Part shown: piece by piece, positions 34,983-46,919 of the stretch
Position numbering within the stretch: the first letter of the stretch is position 1
Layout: every line of letters starts with the position of its first letter
Assembly (NCBI GenBank): GCA_963170055.1
Contig: CAUJGJ010000428.1
Span: forward strand, 20,001 to 84,000
Reading direction: 5' to 3'
Source: Halisarca cf. caerulea
Lineage: Eukaryota > Porifera > Demospongiae > Chondrillida > Halisarcidae
DNA length: 64,000 nt
The notes under the pieces: model-generated
Databases searched by the model: none
Seen by the model: the letters and a program-made list of their open reading frames with translations, nothing else
What the model was told of the DNA's origin: nothing
Made by a program: the position numbers and the translations under genes

Positions 34983-36383
34983 ATGACGGCCTCACAGCTG
35001 TCATCTCCACAGATCAAGTCATGGACCACTGCCCCCATCCACCTTCAGCTAGAAGTCTACCAGGGTGACCCATTGTCAGTCATCGCCTTCAACACCGTGA
35101 TGAACACCCTGGTAGACCGAATCACACAGCGCTGCATGCGCTGTTCTCACCTCGGTTACAGCCTTAGCTCCATCTCCAGCACAATCAATCTTCTGCAATA
35201 TGCTGATGACACCTCACTCATTAGTGATGGTCCTGCCTCGTGTCAGCAACTGCTTGGTCTCACTGAGGCTTGGTTGTCCTGGTCAGGTATGCGAGCCAAC
35301 GTTCCCAAGTGTGTGAGTGTTGCCATATCAAAGCCTCCACAGCGAAAGCTTACAACCCGGATCTCACACTGAACAAAGAGCCCATACCATACCCTACCTT
35401 GGCGACTCCACATTTCACTTCCTTGGCACACCAGTCACCATTCACTCCACCGCAGTAGAAACCAGAAGCCACCTAGTCACAAAGCTGTCATCCATATTAC
35501 AGAAGGTCGATGACATATACCCATCATTCGTCAGCAGAAGCTGTAGCTCTTCTGAGTCTGCATCTGCCCTCTCCTGACCTGGGATCTCTCTATCCCAGAC
35601 CTGCCTATCTTGTGGCTATGTAGCACCCTGCAGCCTATAGCCACCAGGTTCCTGAAGAAGTGGAGTGGTCTTGCCAGGTCAGCACTGACCCCAATTGGCT
35701 CTTCCTTCCCAAATCCAATAGCGGTCTCAATATCCCTCACCTTGTCACCACGTGCAAGAAGATCCAAGCTGCTAAAGCTAGGTATCATATGTACGTATTC
35801 AAGTGACTCCACTGTTCGGGCTATTTGCCACTTGGGATACCCTTCACGAGTCCCAACTCCAGTGACCATCATTCTGCCTCCACCAAGAGGAGGTGAATAT
35901 AATGAAGGAAAATCCTGGGGCCTCCAAGAAGCACGTGATCTCTTAAGTGAGGGCCAAGATCCAGGCCGAGGACACTGCTGCCATGCAGACTTGACTACAC
36001 CACCAGCCTTCAGGTACAGGGCCTGACTGTATAGGAGTTTCAGGACAATGTGGCCCAGAACTTGTCCTCGGCCACCTTTAGCCTCCCAGAGTGTATGGTG
36101 CTTCCAATTTGCACTCAATGCAGTAACAGACACTTTTCCTCACAATGCCAACCTCGTCAAGTGGAAGACGTTGTCCTCATCGAAGTGCCAGCTCTGTGGA
36201 GAGCACCAGTCTCTGGCCCATGTCCTTAACTCATGTCAGAAAGCCCTTAACCTTGGACGTTACACCACAAGACATGACCAGGTGCTGAAAGTCATCCATG
36301 ACTTCATTGGTAACCATCTTCCATCAGGCTTTCAAATGACAGTTGACCTTCCTGGACATGTTGACAGCTTCCCTCACTACTGA
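34983..36383 (+). pseudogene. Non-LTR retrotransposon (LINE) RT remnant
   Basis: The first frame (34983-35372) has the RT motifs VYQGDPLSV and LLQYADDTSL plus WLSWSGMRANVPKC. The sequence then continues in other frames (FHFLGTPVTIHST, FLKKWSGLARSA), showing frameshifts around 35370, 35460 and 35570. The last frame (36048-36383) carries DTFPHNANLVKWK and a zinc-type CQLCGEHQSLAHVLNSC, then ends at VDLPGHVDSFPHY. In related elements as I remember them, this point precedes a restriction-like endonuclease, which is absent here. The 5' end, including RT motifs upstream of YQGD, is missing. It is a dead 5'- and 3'-truncated copy. Confidence 0.7.
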
Positions 36384-36736
36384 CCATTGTGTGCTCATAT
36401 AACATCTGGTGCAAACTTAACTGACTGAATGGCTAATTTACTTGTGATTATCTTTGCTCCTTCAATATGCTGGCTATCATCTGTATGTAGTAATCGGCTG
36501 AGTGTATGTATAGGTATGTATCTCTTAGTCTCATAGTATATAGGCAGGTGTCTTAGCAATACTGTGCTGCTCATCTTCAGAACAATTTTGGCTGCGCTAT
36601 CATCTTCATGTCGCTACATACATACTTCATAGTTCTTTTTGTTTGTTTTCGTTCGTTCTATATTTGTCCACATATACTGCATGCTGTACCCAGTCTAATG
36701 TACCAAGTTCTGTTGATGGTGATATGTGTAAGAAAG

Positions 36737-36764
36737 TGTGTGTGTGTGCGTGTACATGTGTTTG

Positions 36765-36829
<65 letters not shown>

Positions 36830-36840
36830 ACATGTGTTTG

Positions 36841-36934
<94 letters not shown>
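36737..36934. repeat. (TG)n tract
   Basis: Two TG runs, separated by a repeated cgtgtacatgtgtttgtttc word, lie at the left edge of the duplicated unit 36935-37460. Confidence 0.93.
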
Positions 36935-36935
<1 letters not shown>

Positions 36936-37509
36936 CCAGTTGGTGTGAGTGGCTGGTTAGTAATCTCTTTTAAGAGCTTAAGCCTGTTGCCAGCAGTTGG
37001 TGCTTTTGGAAGGATGAAAACTGGAACTCTCAGCTGCTTACAGGTGAAATCATACCTGTCAGCCTCAACCACTGGAAACATTAAATGTGACTTGGGTATT
37101 TCTTTATCAGACTCTTGGCAGGGTGCTGGTCATTGGCTGGTGCCCTAGATGCTATTAGCCTGGATATTACCGAGTTTAGGGTTGGGAATCACTGCTGCTG
37201 TGAGTTAGGTGGACACGACACCGCTCTTCAGCTGCAGCCCAGCCCAACCCATCTCGTGGGGCTTGCAACCTCACAGATGGTCAACCCCTGATTGCACGAG
37301 GGGGCCATCAGGGATGGTGGGGGCAGCTGGGCCCATATCCAGTGGGTCTCTCCCTCACTGATGTCTGGTGGCTCGCCCCCCAGTTGGGCCCCTTTGGGGG
37401 CCCAACAAGGGGGCCACAATATAGCCCGCACTGCAGGCTGTGGCATTACAAGTTACATTACAAGTGTGTGTGTGTGTGTGTGTATGTGTGTGAGTACATA
37501 TGTGTGCAT

Positions 37510-37554
<45 letters not shown>

Positions 37555-37592
37555 TGTGTGTGTGTGTGTGTGTGTGTACATGTATGTGTGTG

Positions 37593-37632
<40 letters not shown>

Positions 37633-38145
37633 TGCGCGCGCGCGTGTATATATGTGTCTAGTTGGTGTGAGGGGCTGGTTAGTAATCTCTTTTAAGAGCT
37701 TAAGCCCGTTGCCAGCAGGTGGTGGTTTTGCATGGAAGGATGAAAACTGAGACACTCAGCTGATTACAGGTGAAATCATACCTGGACGTCAGCTTCAACA
37801 ACTCGTAGCAGGGTACTACAGTAGTCATTGGCTGGTGCCCTAGATGCTATTAGCCTGAATATTACTGAGTTTAGGGTTGGGAATCACTGCTGCTGTGAGT
37901 TAAGTGGACACGTCACCGCTCTTTAGCTGCAGCCCAGCCCTACCCATCTCGTGGGGCTTGCAAACTCACAGATGGGTAACCCCTGAGGGTGGGGACAGCT
38001 GGGCCCATATCCAGTGGGTCTCTCCCTCACTGATGTCTGGTGGTTCAGACTAAGTTGGGCCCCTTTGGGGGCCCAACAAGGGGGCCACAATAGTCCACAT
38101 GCACTTCTAAGCCTGCATGTGGTATTGCAAGTGGTGTTACAAGTG
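36935..38145. repeat. Tandemly duplicated 0.5 kb unit bounded by TG tracts
   Basis: The segment 36935-37460 (ttggtgtgagtggctggtta to attacaagtgtg) recurs at about 37655-38145, with small indels. Each unit contains ttttaagagcttaagcc, tgccctagatgctattagcc, tatccagtgggtctctccct and gggggcccaacaagggggcc. The units are separated and flanked by TG tracts (36737-36934, 37465-37650, 38142-38396). Unequal exchange between TG tracts is the simplest origin. Both units share short open frames but no protein was recognised. Confidence 0.85.
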
Positions 38146-38152
38146 TGTGTGT

Positions 38153-38213
<61 letters not shown>

Positions 38214-38230
38214 GTGTGCGCTTGTATGTT

Positions 38231-38292
<62 letters not shown>

Positions 38293-38343
38293 GTGTATAT
38301 ATATATGTGTGTGTATGTGTGTTTGTGTGTTCGTGTGTGTTCA

Positions 38344-38375
<32 letters not shown>

Positions 38376-38396
38376 TATGTGTGTGTGTGTGTACAT
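38142..38396. repeat. (TG)n tract
   Basis: TG repeats with TATA and TTCATG interruptions at the right edge of the second duplicated unit. Confidence 0.93.
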
Positions 38397-39600
38397 GAGT
38401 GTTATGTCCAGGGGTACGTTGCATCCGAAGTCCATAGCCACAAAACAAGAGAACAATACAGAGGGTACAGAGCTCCAGGAATCATTCAGCTTGGACTATT
38501 AGGAACACGATTGACCTATTTCCATTATTCCAAGTTTGGATTCTTACCACTGTGCTTTTGAGAGAAAATTTTCAAACAAACATAATTTTTCTTTACATTG
38601 CAGTCACTTGCAATTATTTATGTTAGAAAATGTCATTATGCAACTCATTAGGAGAGACTTATAGTCTGGTCTGCTATACCGTCCCTGAAAACACCTGCGT
38701 GGCGGGTGGGGGGAGGGATGGGGGAGGTTAGAAGGGGGTGTATCAAGCCAGGCCTTTGCATGTTTTTAGTAAATTTAGCTTTTACTAATTTCTGTATGAT
38801 ATATTATTATATGAAGTTTATAAGATTCTGTAAAGTTCTTCTCAAAGAACATTCTTATATATATAGTAGCTTTATAGCAATGTAAATACAGTTAAGAGCT
38901 GGCAACAACTGCACATGCAACCTTCACACCAATTTTTGAAACCATCCAAATATGCTTAATTGCAGGGGCACTCAGCACTCTTCTGTTGTTAGTACTTGTA
39001 AGTTCAGCCTACAATGACCCACCATTAGTTCGTTTCACATATCATGTATGCAATTTGTGTTTAGTTATTGCTAACTTCACATCCAAGGTATGGAAAGTGA
39101 TGCACAAGCTTAAGTATGCCCAACCCTTCCCCCCCTCTCATGGTGGCCTTTTCCTACTTGCCTCCCGGTAAGGGGGCGTTTCTGTGGCTTCACACAATGC
39201 AATCAATTTGCATCTCATTATCGAGCTGTGATCAGGTGCAGATTGCGTGACTATTGAAGATGCAGTTTGATTATCTAGTAAGGCAAGTAGAATAAGCGCG
39301 TATTTTAGTTCCAAAAGACTTTAGTTCTGTATTTTATTCGATATTTTTACGCGCACTTGATCCCTTTGCCGAATTGCGCTTCAAATTCACCACAGCCTTT
39401 TCCGTACGAAAATTCGTATACTTTCACTACGATACGTTTACGGATAATAGTCACCTGACGTCCGTGTGACCACGAATGGAAGACGAGTGCTTATTTAATA
39501 AAATATTTTGACAAGTAGAATTAAAATATAACACTGGGTGGTTAATACAGGCAGATACACACTTGTAAGTTAGAAACTAAGACAACATGCACATGTAATC
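38397..39600. other. Gene-poor stretch, one G-rich block
   Basis: No coding family was recognised. An open frame at 38986-39171 has no family resemblance. A G-run block lies at 38704-38724. The rest is AT-rich. Confidence 0.4.
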
Positions 39601-39610
39601 AAAAATAATG

Positions 39611-39990
39611 TCAGAAGTCTATACGGCTTTCAGCAATCTGTGTCGCAGTGTTGTTGGTGCAGATGGATTTGCAAGTGTTCCTTGAGCCACGGATACACAT
39701 GATAGATATTCGCAACAGTGCGAAGCTCAGTTTGCAGCGGATCCAACCAATGGTTTGATGATAAGGCAACCCTTTCTTCTCGCTTATCATTGAGGCTAAA
39801 CGACTGTAGAAGCTGGTAGCAATAGGAGCCATTCCTCCGGTGGCTGACATCACCAAGGGTGTAAAAGAGGCATGCTCGACATCTAGTACTCTTTGCTCGT
39901 ATGATCTCTTCGTCTCATTTTCATGCTTCCGGTACACTGACATTATCGGGGCCTGACGGTTTGATTGGGCGCTTGGGTTAAATACCCTGA
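39611..39990 (-). pseudogene. Retroelement polyprotein C-terminal fragment
   Basis: The minus strand reads VRVFNPSAQSNRQAPIMSVY, then YEQRVLDVEHASFTPLVMS, ATGGMAPIATSFYSRLASM and IGWIRCKLSFALLRISIMC. This string strongly resembles, from memory, the extreme C-terminus of RT polyproteins repeated many times in cnidarian and sponge genomes (VRVF.P...FTPLVFS..GG....T.FY.RLA). No RT core is adjacent. It probably belongs to an endonuclease-like end of a LINE-type element, and the exact class is uncertain. Confidence 0.55.
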
Positions 39991-40003
39991 CATCAAAAAA
40001 TGA

Positions 40004-40149
40004 TTTAATAAAATATGGAGTTGCTATTCCAGCACTGACTATGCATAATATTATCCGCTGCTAACACTGATCTTACAAGTGGCCTGGTGTGGTTCAGATG
40101 TACCACCTGGTTTTCCTCAGATTTTCAGGCACAGATCATGCCATGTATA
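40004..40149. repeat. 146 bp dispersed repeat, copy 1
   Basis: tttaataaaatatggagttg through caggcacagatcatgccatg is almost identical to 46501-46649; the second copy has three extra bases (ctg). It lies immediately upstream (in minus-strand sense) of the retroelement fragment at 39611-39990, so it may be part of that element. Confidence 0.85.
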
Positions 40150-40493
40150 TCTGTGGCATGATATGCTCCTGTACATTCTAAACCGCGTATGGTGGTACTT
40201 GTACCACGTGTATCACGCCCATATACACCATACACAGTGTGTAAACTCGTATTAATTCCTAATAATAACTAGCCTATACTTCTACGTGGCTGTAAAGGCG
40301 TATACTAATACTGAACCCTTTGAAGAGACTGTCTGTATTGTTTCAAATGGTGAGTCTCCAGCCCAATTGTTATTTGATTTGTCCCTGCTTCACTGGTACA
40401 TGGCTATATTGTCAGCTAATCCGCGAGAATCTTTTCATCTAACCGCGGTTAATCCCCAGAAATGGGCTGAATACATCGTAGCATATGGCATGC

Positions 40494-40610
40494 TAGTCTG
40501 GCGTTGCCAACCCAATCTCGCTCGGCCATTTTCGGGGACTGACGTCGCTCGCCCGGTGACGTCAGTCCCCGAAAATGGCCGAGCGAGATTGGGTCGGCAA
40601 CACCAGACTA
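40494..40610. mobile_element. Foldback MITE (TAGTCT family), copy D
   Basis: A 117 bp near-perfect palindrome, TAGTCTGGCGTTGCC...GGCAACACCAGACTA, with CTCGCTCGGCCATTTTCG and GACGTC in the arms. Exact 9 bp target duplications atggcatgc lie at 40485-40493 and 40611-40619. It is nearly identical in its inner arms to copy A at 4211. Confidence 0.9.
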
Positions 40611-40904
40611 ATGGCATGCGGCATGGTAACTTTGTACTTCTCAGTCTTTCACTTCATTTTCACTTAATATGCAGGCCTTTCAAGATTGTGGAAGTGGCAT
40701 CTCCAAATGAAACCCGAAGTTTATTTTGTTTTATTTGTCATTTTGTTAATTGTGGAAACTACATCTTTGGCATATAATATCTGACTGTTTATTTTGTTTT
40801 TGTCATATATCGTTGCTTGTCACCTGTGATCTGTATGCTCATGTTATGTTCTTAATTCTATTTACAATTTTCAAGCCTGATCAGATTTCATTGACAAGTG
40901 TGTA

Positions 40905-41008
40905 CAGTAAAGCCTCACTAAGAGAAATTTTAGACAGCAAACCAAACAGGGCTAGGAAACTGGTTTGTGTCAAGCAGGCAGGAGTGTTTAATTGGGTTCT
41001 ACTGTAGA
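40905..41008. mobile_element. Short pogo-like MITE
   Basis: tacagtaaagcctcactaag at the left and gggttctactgta at the right are degenerate inverted ends of a roughly 104 bp element flanked by TA. Confidence 0.4.
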
Positions 41009-41443
41009 TACCTTGGTATGCTATAATATGGCCGCTTGTGCATTTATAATATAGTTGAATCTACAGTTACTGTAACATTTACGTTCATTGAAATAGTCAT
41101 AAATAGCCATCAAAGGCTCAAAATGAAAGCAATAAAGAGTTGAATCTACAGTTACTGTAACATTTGCGTACATTGAAATATTCATAAATAAATATTCAAG
41201 CCTTATTTTGAGGCACCTGGTAGAACAGGTTGAAGCCCTCGACTTCGGCATTCTTCTGTGTATTTGTTCCGGGCCTTTACCATTCTAAGGCAGGCAACAA
41301 TGAAAGGATTGAAATAGCACTTCCTAATGATTCAACTAAATTCATATAGGTATACTGTACCTGTGCAGGAAGAAGCAGTGATGGGTCTTCGGTATGCTGC
41401 AGACAATCTTCTTGAATCTTACACATGCAGTAAAGGTGCATGC

Positions 41444-42310
41444 AGGGGCGGATCCAGGAATTTTGGATAGAGGGGGTTGCAATCAAGAGCATGCATGTAC
41501 ATATGGACATACAGTCCATATGTACATATACTATTTTGCTGGTCTACACTACACACTAGCCGAAATCATGACCTTATAACGCTACATAATGGCGACCGTG
41601 TTGTGTGACACCTGTTGAATCTCAATCACAATGGTAAAAACTGTTGTGCTTGAGATTCTATCCCACTCTAGCAGATGCTCCAACCTTACCTGATGTGCAA
41701 GTGGGAGGTTAAGTCCAAATTTAAAGGAAAATGGAAGACAATGATTCTGACATGCATGCATGAACCAGTGCATGGCTAACTATGCTCAAGTTGTTCAAGT
41801 TCCCATGAATATATAGAATGTATAATGCATGCAGTGGATATTACTCATAGTGACTATTTTAGGTGATTATGATATCATACACATAATCTATTTTTAGGTG
41901 AAAAATGGATACCTGAGGTCACTAGGCAAAAAGTACTTTCCTTTTCACCATTTTTGTGCTCGGATTTTGCCAAAGGAAGGTTCTACACTTAAGCACTTTT
42001 AGATTGACAAAGTTAACTGGTGAAAATGGGAAATTCGGAAGGTTAGAGTATAAAATGGGAGATCGGAGGGATTCTTGCAGAACGGCTCTTAAAAATCGGG
42101 AGATTTCTCGCTTAATCGTGAGAGTTGGAGCCTCTGCTCTAAGTACTAAACTAGCTTAGCCTTCCCTCTGAGAGGGAGTTTAAGAATGGCCATGGTATAC
42201 TGCTGATGATACAGCTTGTAGAATCTAATTTTTTCTGTATCAGTGTATTCTTTAGGGAAAGTCTGAAAGGGGGGGTTGCAACCCCAGCAACCCCCCTCTC
42301 GATCCGCCCT
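41444..42310. mobile_element. Non-autonomous hAT element
   Basis: The left end AGGGGCGGATCCAGGAATTT and right end tcgatccgccct are the (C)AGGGGCGGATC termini typical of hAT elements. Subterminal gggggttgcaa words are also inverted. The flanks gtgcatgc (41436-41443) and gtgcatgt (42311-42318) are an 8 bp duplication with one mismatch. The 867 bp interior has no transposase. It ends about 75 bp before the first proposed exon of the PHD gene. Confidence 0.8.
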
Positions 42311-42384
42311 GTGCATGTGTGCTATAATTGCCTATAGGTCAATAGGAATTATCCAAAGTCATGTTCACATTGCCACACAAAAAT

Positions 42385-43836
42385 TTTACAGTTTTGCTAG
42401 TCGTACCACTCTCGGAATGGTAATTGATGATCCCCGAAACGACAAGGAGCTAGCCGCCAAGATTGTGTTTCATTTTGAGCAGGCTCAAGTGGCTAATTTC
42501 ATGCGAGAGTATCGACCACGGACGACATTTACCGCATCCATGAACATTCCATGTTTGCAGCGTTTGGCCAGTGACCCAATGTGAGTTCCCCATATACAGT
42601 CCTCCATGTACATATACGTACATGCACTATTCATGTTGAATTTTTCAGACTATAGATTAACTTCCCAATATATGCATGCATCCGAAATAATAAAGTTCAT
42701 ATGCTCAAACCAATTTTCCATGTAGGTTAATCACCAGAGTGGTACTGATACCCTTTGTCACCCCAGCATATTCCCGTACCCCCATCGAGCAGGACCAGCC
42801 GGACAGCGTACTTGCTGCCAGCATTGAAAATGCTAGAAAGGGAGCAGGAGTAGTCGTCAGACTGGGTCATAGCTTGCTGTCATCTCTAGAGGACTTCCAA
42901 GGGATAATGAGTAGAGTGGCCCTATAGCACTACCATCAGCTAAGCCAAGAATACACAGCTCGTATTCTTTGCTCCTGTTGTGTACTTTGAAGGTGAGATT
43001 GCAATCTCGTAAGTTTTGTATTGCATATTAATAAGTTCTATATTTTAATTAATAATACATGACTGTATAATACATATTATAAGCTGTTGTTCACTTGAGT
43101 GAACTGACTACGTGTACAACTTCTATACTGTACAACATGTTATAGTTGCTGGAAGAAGTCAGTCTCCGAGACCAGTATGAGGACCTTGTGTGGGGATACT
43201 TTGAGGACACAGTAGCCAAAGCCTCCATCACATTCCAGGTGAATGTGACAGAGGAAACTGTCCTCAGCAGCAGCAGCACAACATTCTCCAGGCCAACTAG
43301 TATCATGGAATTTGAGACCATGTTGTGTGCCTGTGCAGAGGAGAAATCAGTATCAGAGGTTTGCCCTATTAAGCTATATCATATTATGCATAATGCTATA
43401 GCTACCATATATATACCCTAGGTTCTCACTTTCTTGAGGGTTGACAGACTGATGTCCGTTAACCCTAATGTCAGGAATCCCCAGCCATCCATAAGCATAT
43501 ATTTGTCCAAATTTCTGAAGACCCTATAGGTGATCCAGCTATTTCCGGCAAGTCCATCATGTCGCTGTTGGATCTTACTTGCAAAGGACACTACAACACT
43601 AGTAATCCAGTAGCTTTTCTTCCACAAGGAAGCACTGCCACTAGTGTTCCTTCAAAAAAACAAAAGGATAAAGTGGACATAACTAGGGCACTGCAAGTAC
43701 ACAAATGTGTGTTTAGTGAAGACAGCCTTGCTATTCTTGAGAAAGGTACGTTTGTACACTGTCAAGTCTATTTCATAATTGTATACACACAAAAGCATAC
43801 ACACACAAACACACACACATGCACACAGAGTATTAT

Positions 43837-43894
<58 letters not shown>

Positions 43895-45431
43895 CCCTCC
43901 TGGTTTTGCAGGACACTCCCCCATCATACATGTCCTGTAACACACATTTCCATCCTCTCGCAGCCACAAAGGTACAGCCATTGTTAGTGAGGTCACCACT
44001 GAAACACCACTCTGACCAGTGGGAGGGTGAGTACGTACACACATATATCCAGCAGCTGCATGCTTCCATTCTCACGTGGAAAAGAAATTGGCATAATAAT
44101 ATTATATATAAAATAATACAATCTATATCAAGAATATTATTTAGATGGATATTACTTATCATGTATATTAGACACTATATCCAGTGCAGTATCCCTTTCG
44201 GGTACCTCACATACCACACAGTCAATTGCAGATGCAGACCTCAAGGAGTCAGAAGCCAGTTGTGAGTTCCATATATTGTGTGCAACCATATACCTGACAA
44301 TCAGTCACTTCTTCACATGATTCGAACACATGTAGTACAATCCAATGAAATCTTGTCAATGCACGTGGGTACCTCGGCCGGTAGCACAAATACAAAACCA
44401 AATGCAGATCACAAGGAGTCAGAAACCAGTCGTGAGTGTCTTCAATCCAATCACACAAACAATACCATTCAATTTTTCAATTACAAACACCATTAATTTT
44501 GTATCTCATGTACATTCACTTTAGGATCTGTGTCCCTCGGAGGAACCCATGCTATTCCCACTGATACCTTGGCTAGATCACCACTAAAAAGACATGAGTG
44601 CATTGTATATGTGTAATATACAAACATGTAATTTTTTAAATAATATTGGTATATATAAGTGTGAATCTTTTCACGTATTTAACATAATACATAATTATTT
44701 GCATATGCAGCATTGCCGATCTGTCAATCGACACCACTTCCCAAGGTGTCCCAACCACCATCACTATCAGAAAGAGGTATTATGTTTGTAATATTAATGA
44801 CTATCATGCATACAATGTCATACCTTTGTTTATCGCATACACACAACATGCACATATGTATTTGCAGTAATATAGTAGTAAACTCTCTCATATCGTATAT
44901 AGACTTCACTGAGGAGGAACATAAAAAGTTCCAAATGCGGCTTGGCGAGGGGTATGACTTAAAAGATGATGAGAGATACAATAAGTGGAGAAAATGGAAA
45001 GAGAGTGCAGGTACAGGGCATGTAATCTCCATATTATGCTTAAATGCATAATATGGTCTCAGACTGACTACACTTTATAGTATGTTCTCTTATCAGTTCA
45101 CCTATACAGCATACTCTTTGTGCTTGTAGACACACAGCCACCCTACTTGAGGAATCTGTTTGCCACAAAAATGACAGATGAACCCCTTTCACATCTGCGA
45201 AGAAAAGTAGGGAAGGGCAATAAAAAAGCAAAAGGCAAGAGAGGTAAAAGCGGAAAGAAAGGCAACAAAGATGACTGCCCAATTTGCAGTAAGGATCCAG
45301 CAACTGGCAGTCTTTGGATTGCCTGCGATGAATGTAACCAATGGTACCATTGCGACTGTGTACATATAACTAAAGGCCAAGCCAAAGAAATGGCCACTTT
45401 TAAGTGTCCTCAAGGATGCATGTTAAAGTAA
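42385..45431 (+). CDS. PHD-finger protein, multi-exon (5' part tentative)
   Basis: The 3' exons are firm: 44903-45010 (DFTEEEHKKFQMRLGEGYDL...DERYNKW) and 45130-45431. The latter has a Lys/Gly-rich basic linker, then a C4HC3 PHD finger CPICSK...IACDECNQWYHCDC...FKCPQGC, ending at a stop. Tentative upstream exons are about 42385-42583 (IDDPRNDKELAAKIVFHFEQ), 42726-42925, 43146-43360 (EEVSLRDQYEDLVWGYFEDT), 43505-43745 (SIMSLLDLTCKG), 43974-44026, 44172-44261, 44336-44431, 44525 to about 44600, and 44711-44776. Several middle exons share Ser/Thr-rich motifs (KESEAS/KESETS, RSPLKHH/RSPLKRH), suggesting exon duplication. PHD fingers usually read histone H3 tails. The EEGYDL-type motif before a PHD finger recalls proteins derived from pogo/jerky-like transposases in lower animals, but no DDE domain is seen. 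Not all junction phases could be reconciled, and the start is unknown. Confidence 0.55.
43838..43892. repeat. (TA)n microsatellite
   Basis: A pure TA tract in an intron of the PHD gene. Confidence 0.95.
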
Positions 45432-45777
45432 CTATAAACATGGCTAGCAGACTGAGATCCGTTCACTATATATTACACTGTCTCCGTCCTTGTCCATTTT
45501 TCAACTGATGAATATACTTTAATTGTGTAATTCATCTTTTGACTTAGCTGTAAAGTTTAAGTATAATGCAACATCAATGTTATTGAATCTTTTATTTAAT
45601 TCAATTAAGCAGAGTTTTATAGTTAATATGATAAAATTTGAGGTATAGAAGTGTAATACATGTAATTATATTTAAGTAGCTAGTGCATATATTTTTAGTA
45701 CACAGGTACATGGCATGTCATGTAATCATATGTGATATGTGAGTGGATTGAGCAGTATGTCATTGAGTGATATGTAG

Positions 45778-46440
45778 GTGGTACGGGTGGTACAGGTGGT
45801 TCAGGTGGTTCAGGTGGTACGGGTGGTTCAGGTGGTATGGGTGGTTCAGGTGGTTCAGGTGGTACAGGTGGTACGTACATGTGGTTCAGGTGGTACAGGT
45901 GGTACGTGTGGTTCAGGTGGTACGGGTGGTACAGATGGTTCAGGTGGTACGGGTGGTACAGGTGGTACAGGTGGTACAGGTGGTACGAGTGGTACAGGTG
46001 GTACAGGTGGTTCAGGTGGTACAGGTGGTACAGGTGGTTCAGGTGGTACGGGTGGTTCAGGTGGAACAGGTGGTACAGGTGGTACAGGTGGTACAGGTGG
46101 TTCAGGTGGTACGGGTGGTTCAGGTGGTACAGGTGGTTCAGGTGGTACAGGTGGTTCAGGTGGTACGGGTGGTACGGGTGGTTCAGGTGGTACAGGTGGT
46201 TCAGGTGGTACGGGTGGTTCAGGTGGTACAGGTGGTTCAGGTGGTACGGGTGGTTCAGGTGGTACGGGTGGTACAGGTTATTCAGGTGGTACAGGTGGTT
46301 CAGGTGATTCAGGTGGTTCAGGTGGTACGGGTGGTACGGGTGGTTCAGGTGGTACAGGTGGTTCAGGTGGTATGGGTGGTATGGGTGGTACAGGTGGTGC
46401 GGGTGATACAGGTGATACAGGTGGTTCAGGTGGTACAGTT
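45778..46440. repeat. 9 bp GGTGGTACA/GGTGGTTCA minisatellite
   Basis: About 70 units of 9 bp, ggtggtaca or ggtggttca with a/g changes, lie 350 bp downstream of the PHD gene. All three forward frames are open because the unit contains no stop; one reads Gly-Gly-Thr/Ser. I see no splice sites or family support for coding. Confidence 0.9.
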
Positions 46441-46500
46441 ATACAGGTGGGTGGTAACATTGGTACAGAGATACAGATAGACAATTAATACAATGGCTTA

Positions 46501-46649
46501 TTTAATAAAATATGGAGTTGCTATTCCAGCACTGACTATGCTGCATAATATTATCCGCTGCTAACACTGATCTTACAAGTGGCCTGGTGTGGTTCAGATG
46601 TACCACCTGGTTTTCCTCAGATTTTCAGGCACAGATCATGCCATGTATA
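46501..46649. repeat. 146 bp dispersed repeat, copy 2 (interrupted)
   Basis: A near-identical copy of 40004-40149. Immediately after ccatgtata it is cut by the foldback MITE at 46648-46817, and the continuing sequence of copy 1 is mostly lost on the other side. Confidence 0.85.
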
Positions 46650-46817
46650 ATCCTCCACGGTGAAAAGTTAGTCTTATCCTTTGTTAACAAGCGTACAAAC
46701 TTACAAAGCTAAAGAGCACCGTTTAGAACTCCGCCTTTTGGAAAGAAAACTGGTAGTCAAAGCTTTATACATGGCATGATAACAAAGGATAAGACTAACT
46801 TTTCACCGTGGGGGATT
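46648..46817. mobile_element. Foldback MITE, ccacggtgaaaagttag family
   Basis: About 41 bp arms (ataatcctccacggtgaaaa...tcctttgttaa) are inverted with one or two mismatches around about 90 bp containing gtttagaactccgcctttt. A degenerate relative follows at about 46920-47040 (tcccccacagtgaaaagtta and gcgtttagaactccgccttt). Confidence 0.8.
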
Positions 46818-46919
46818 ATGATAGCTCCTACCTTTCGTTTTATGTACACGTGTTTGTAATTTTCTTCTCTCCAAAAACTACAAAAAGCTGTACATCTCAG
46901 GAACAAAGAAGTATGTCAA

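Noticed and set aside
35531..36133. 200 aa minus-strand ORF
   Set aside because: Antisense to the LINE remnant; the sense strand carries the RT motifs.
38986..39171. 62-residue ORF preceded by an AG
   Set aside because: No family resemblance and no partner exon with matching phase was found.
40286..40777. 163 aa plus-strand ORF
   Set aside because: About a quarter of it is the foldback MITE at 40494-40610, and the rest has no recognisable domain.
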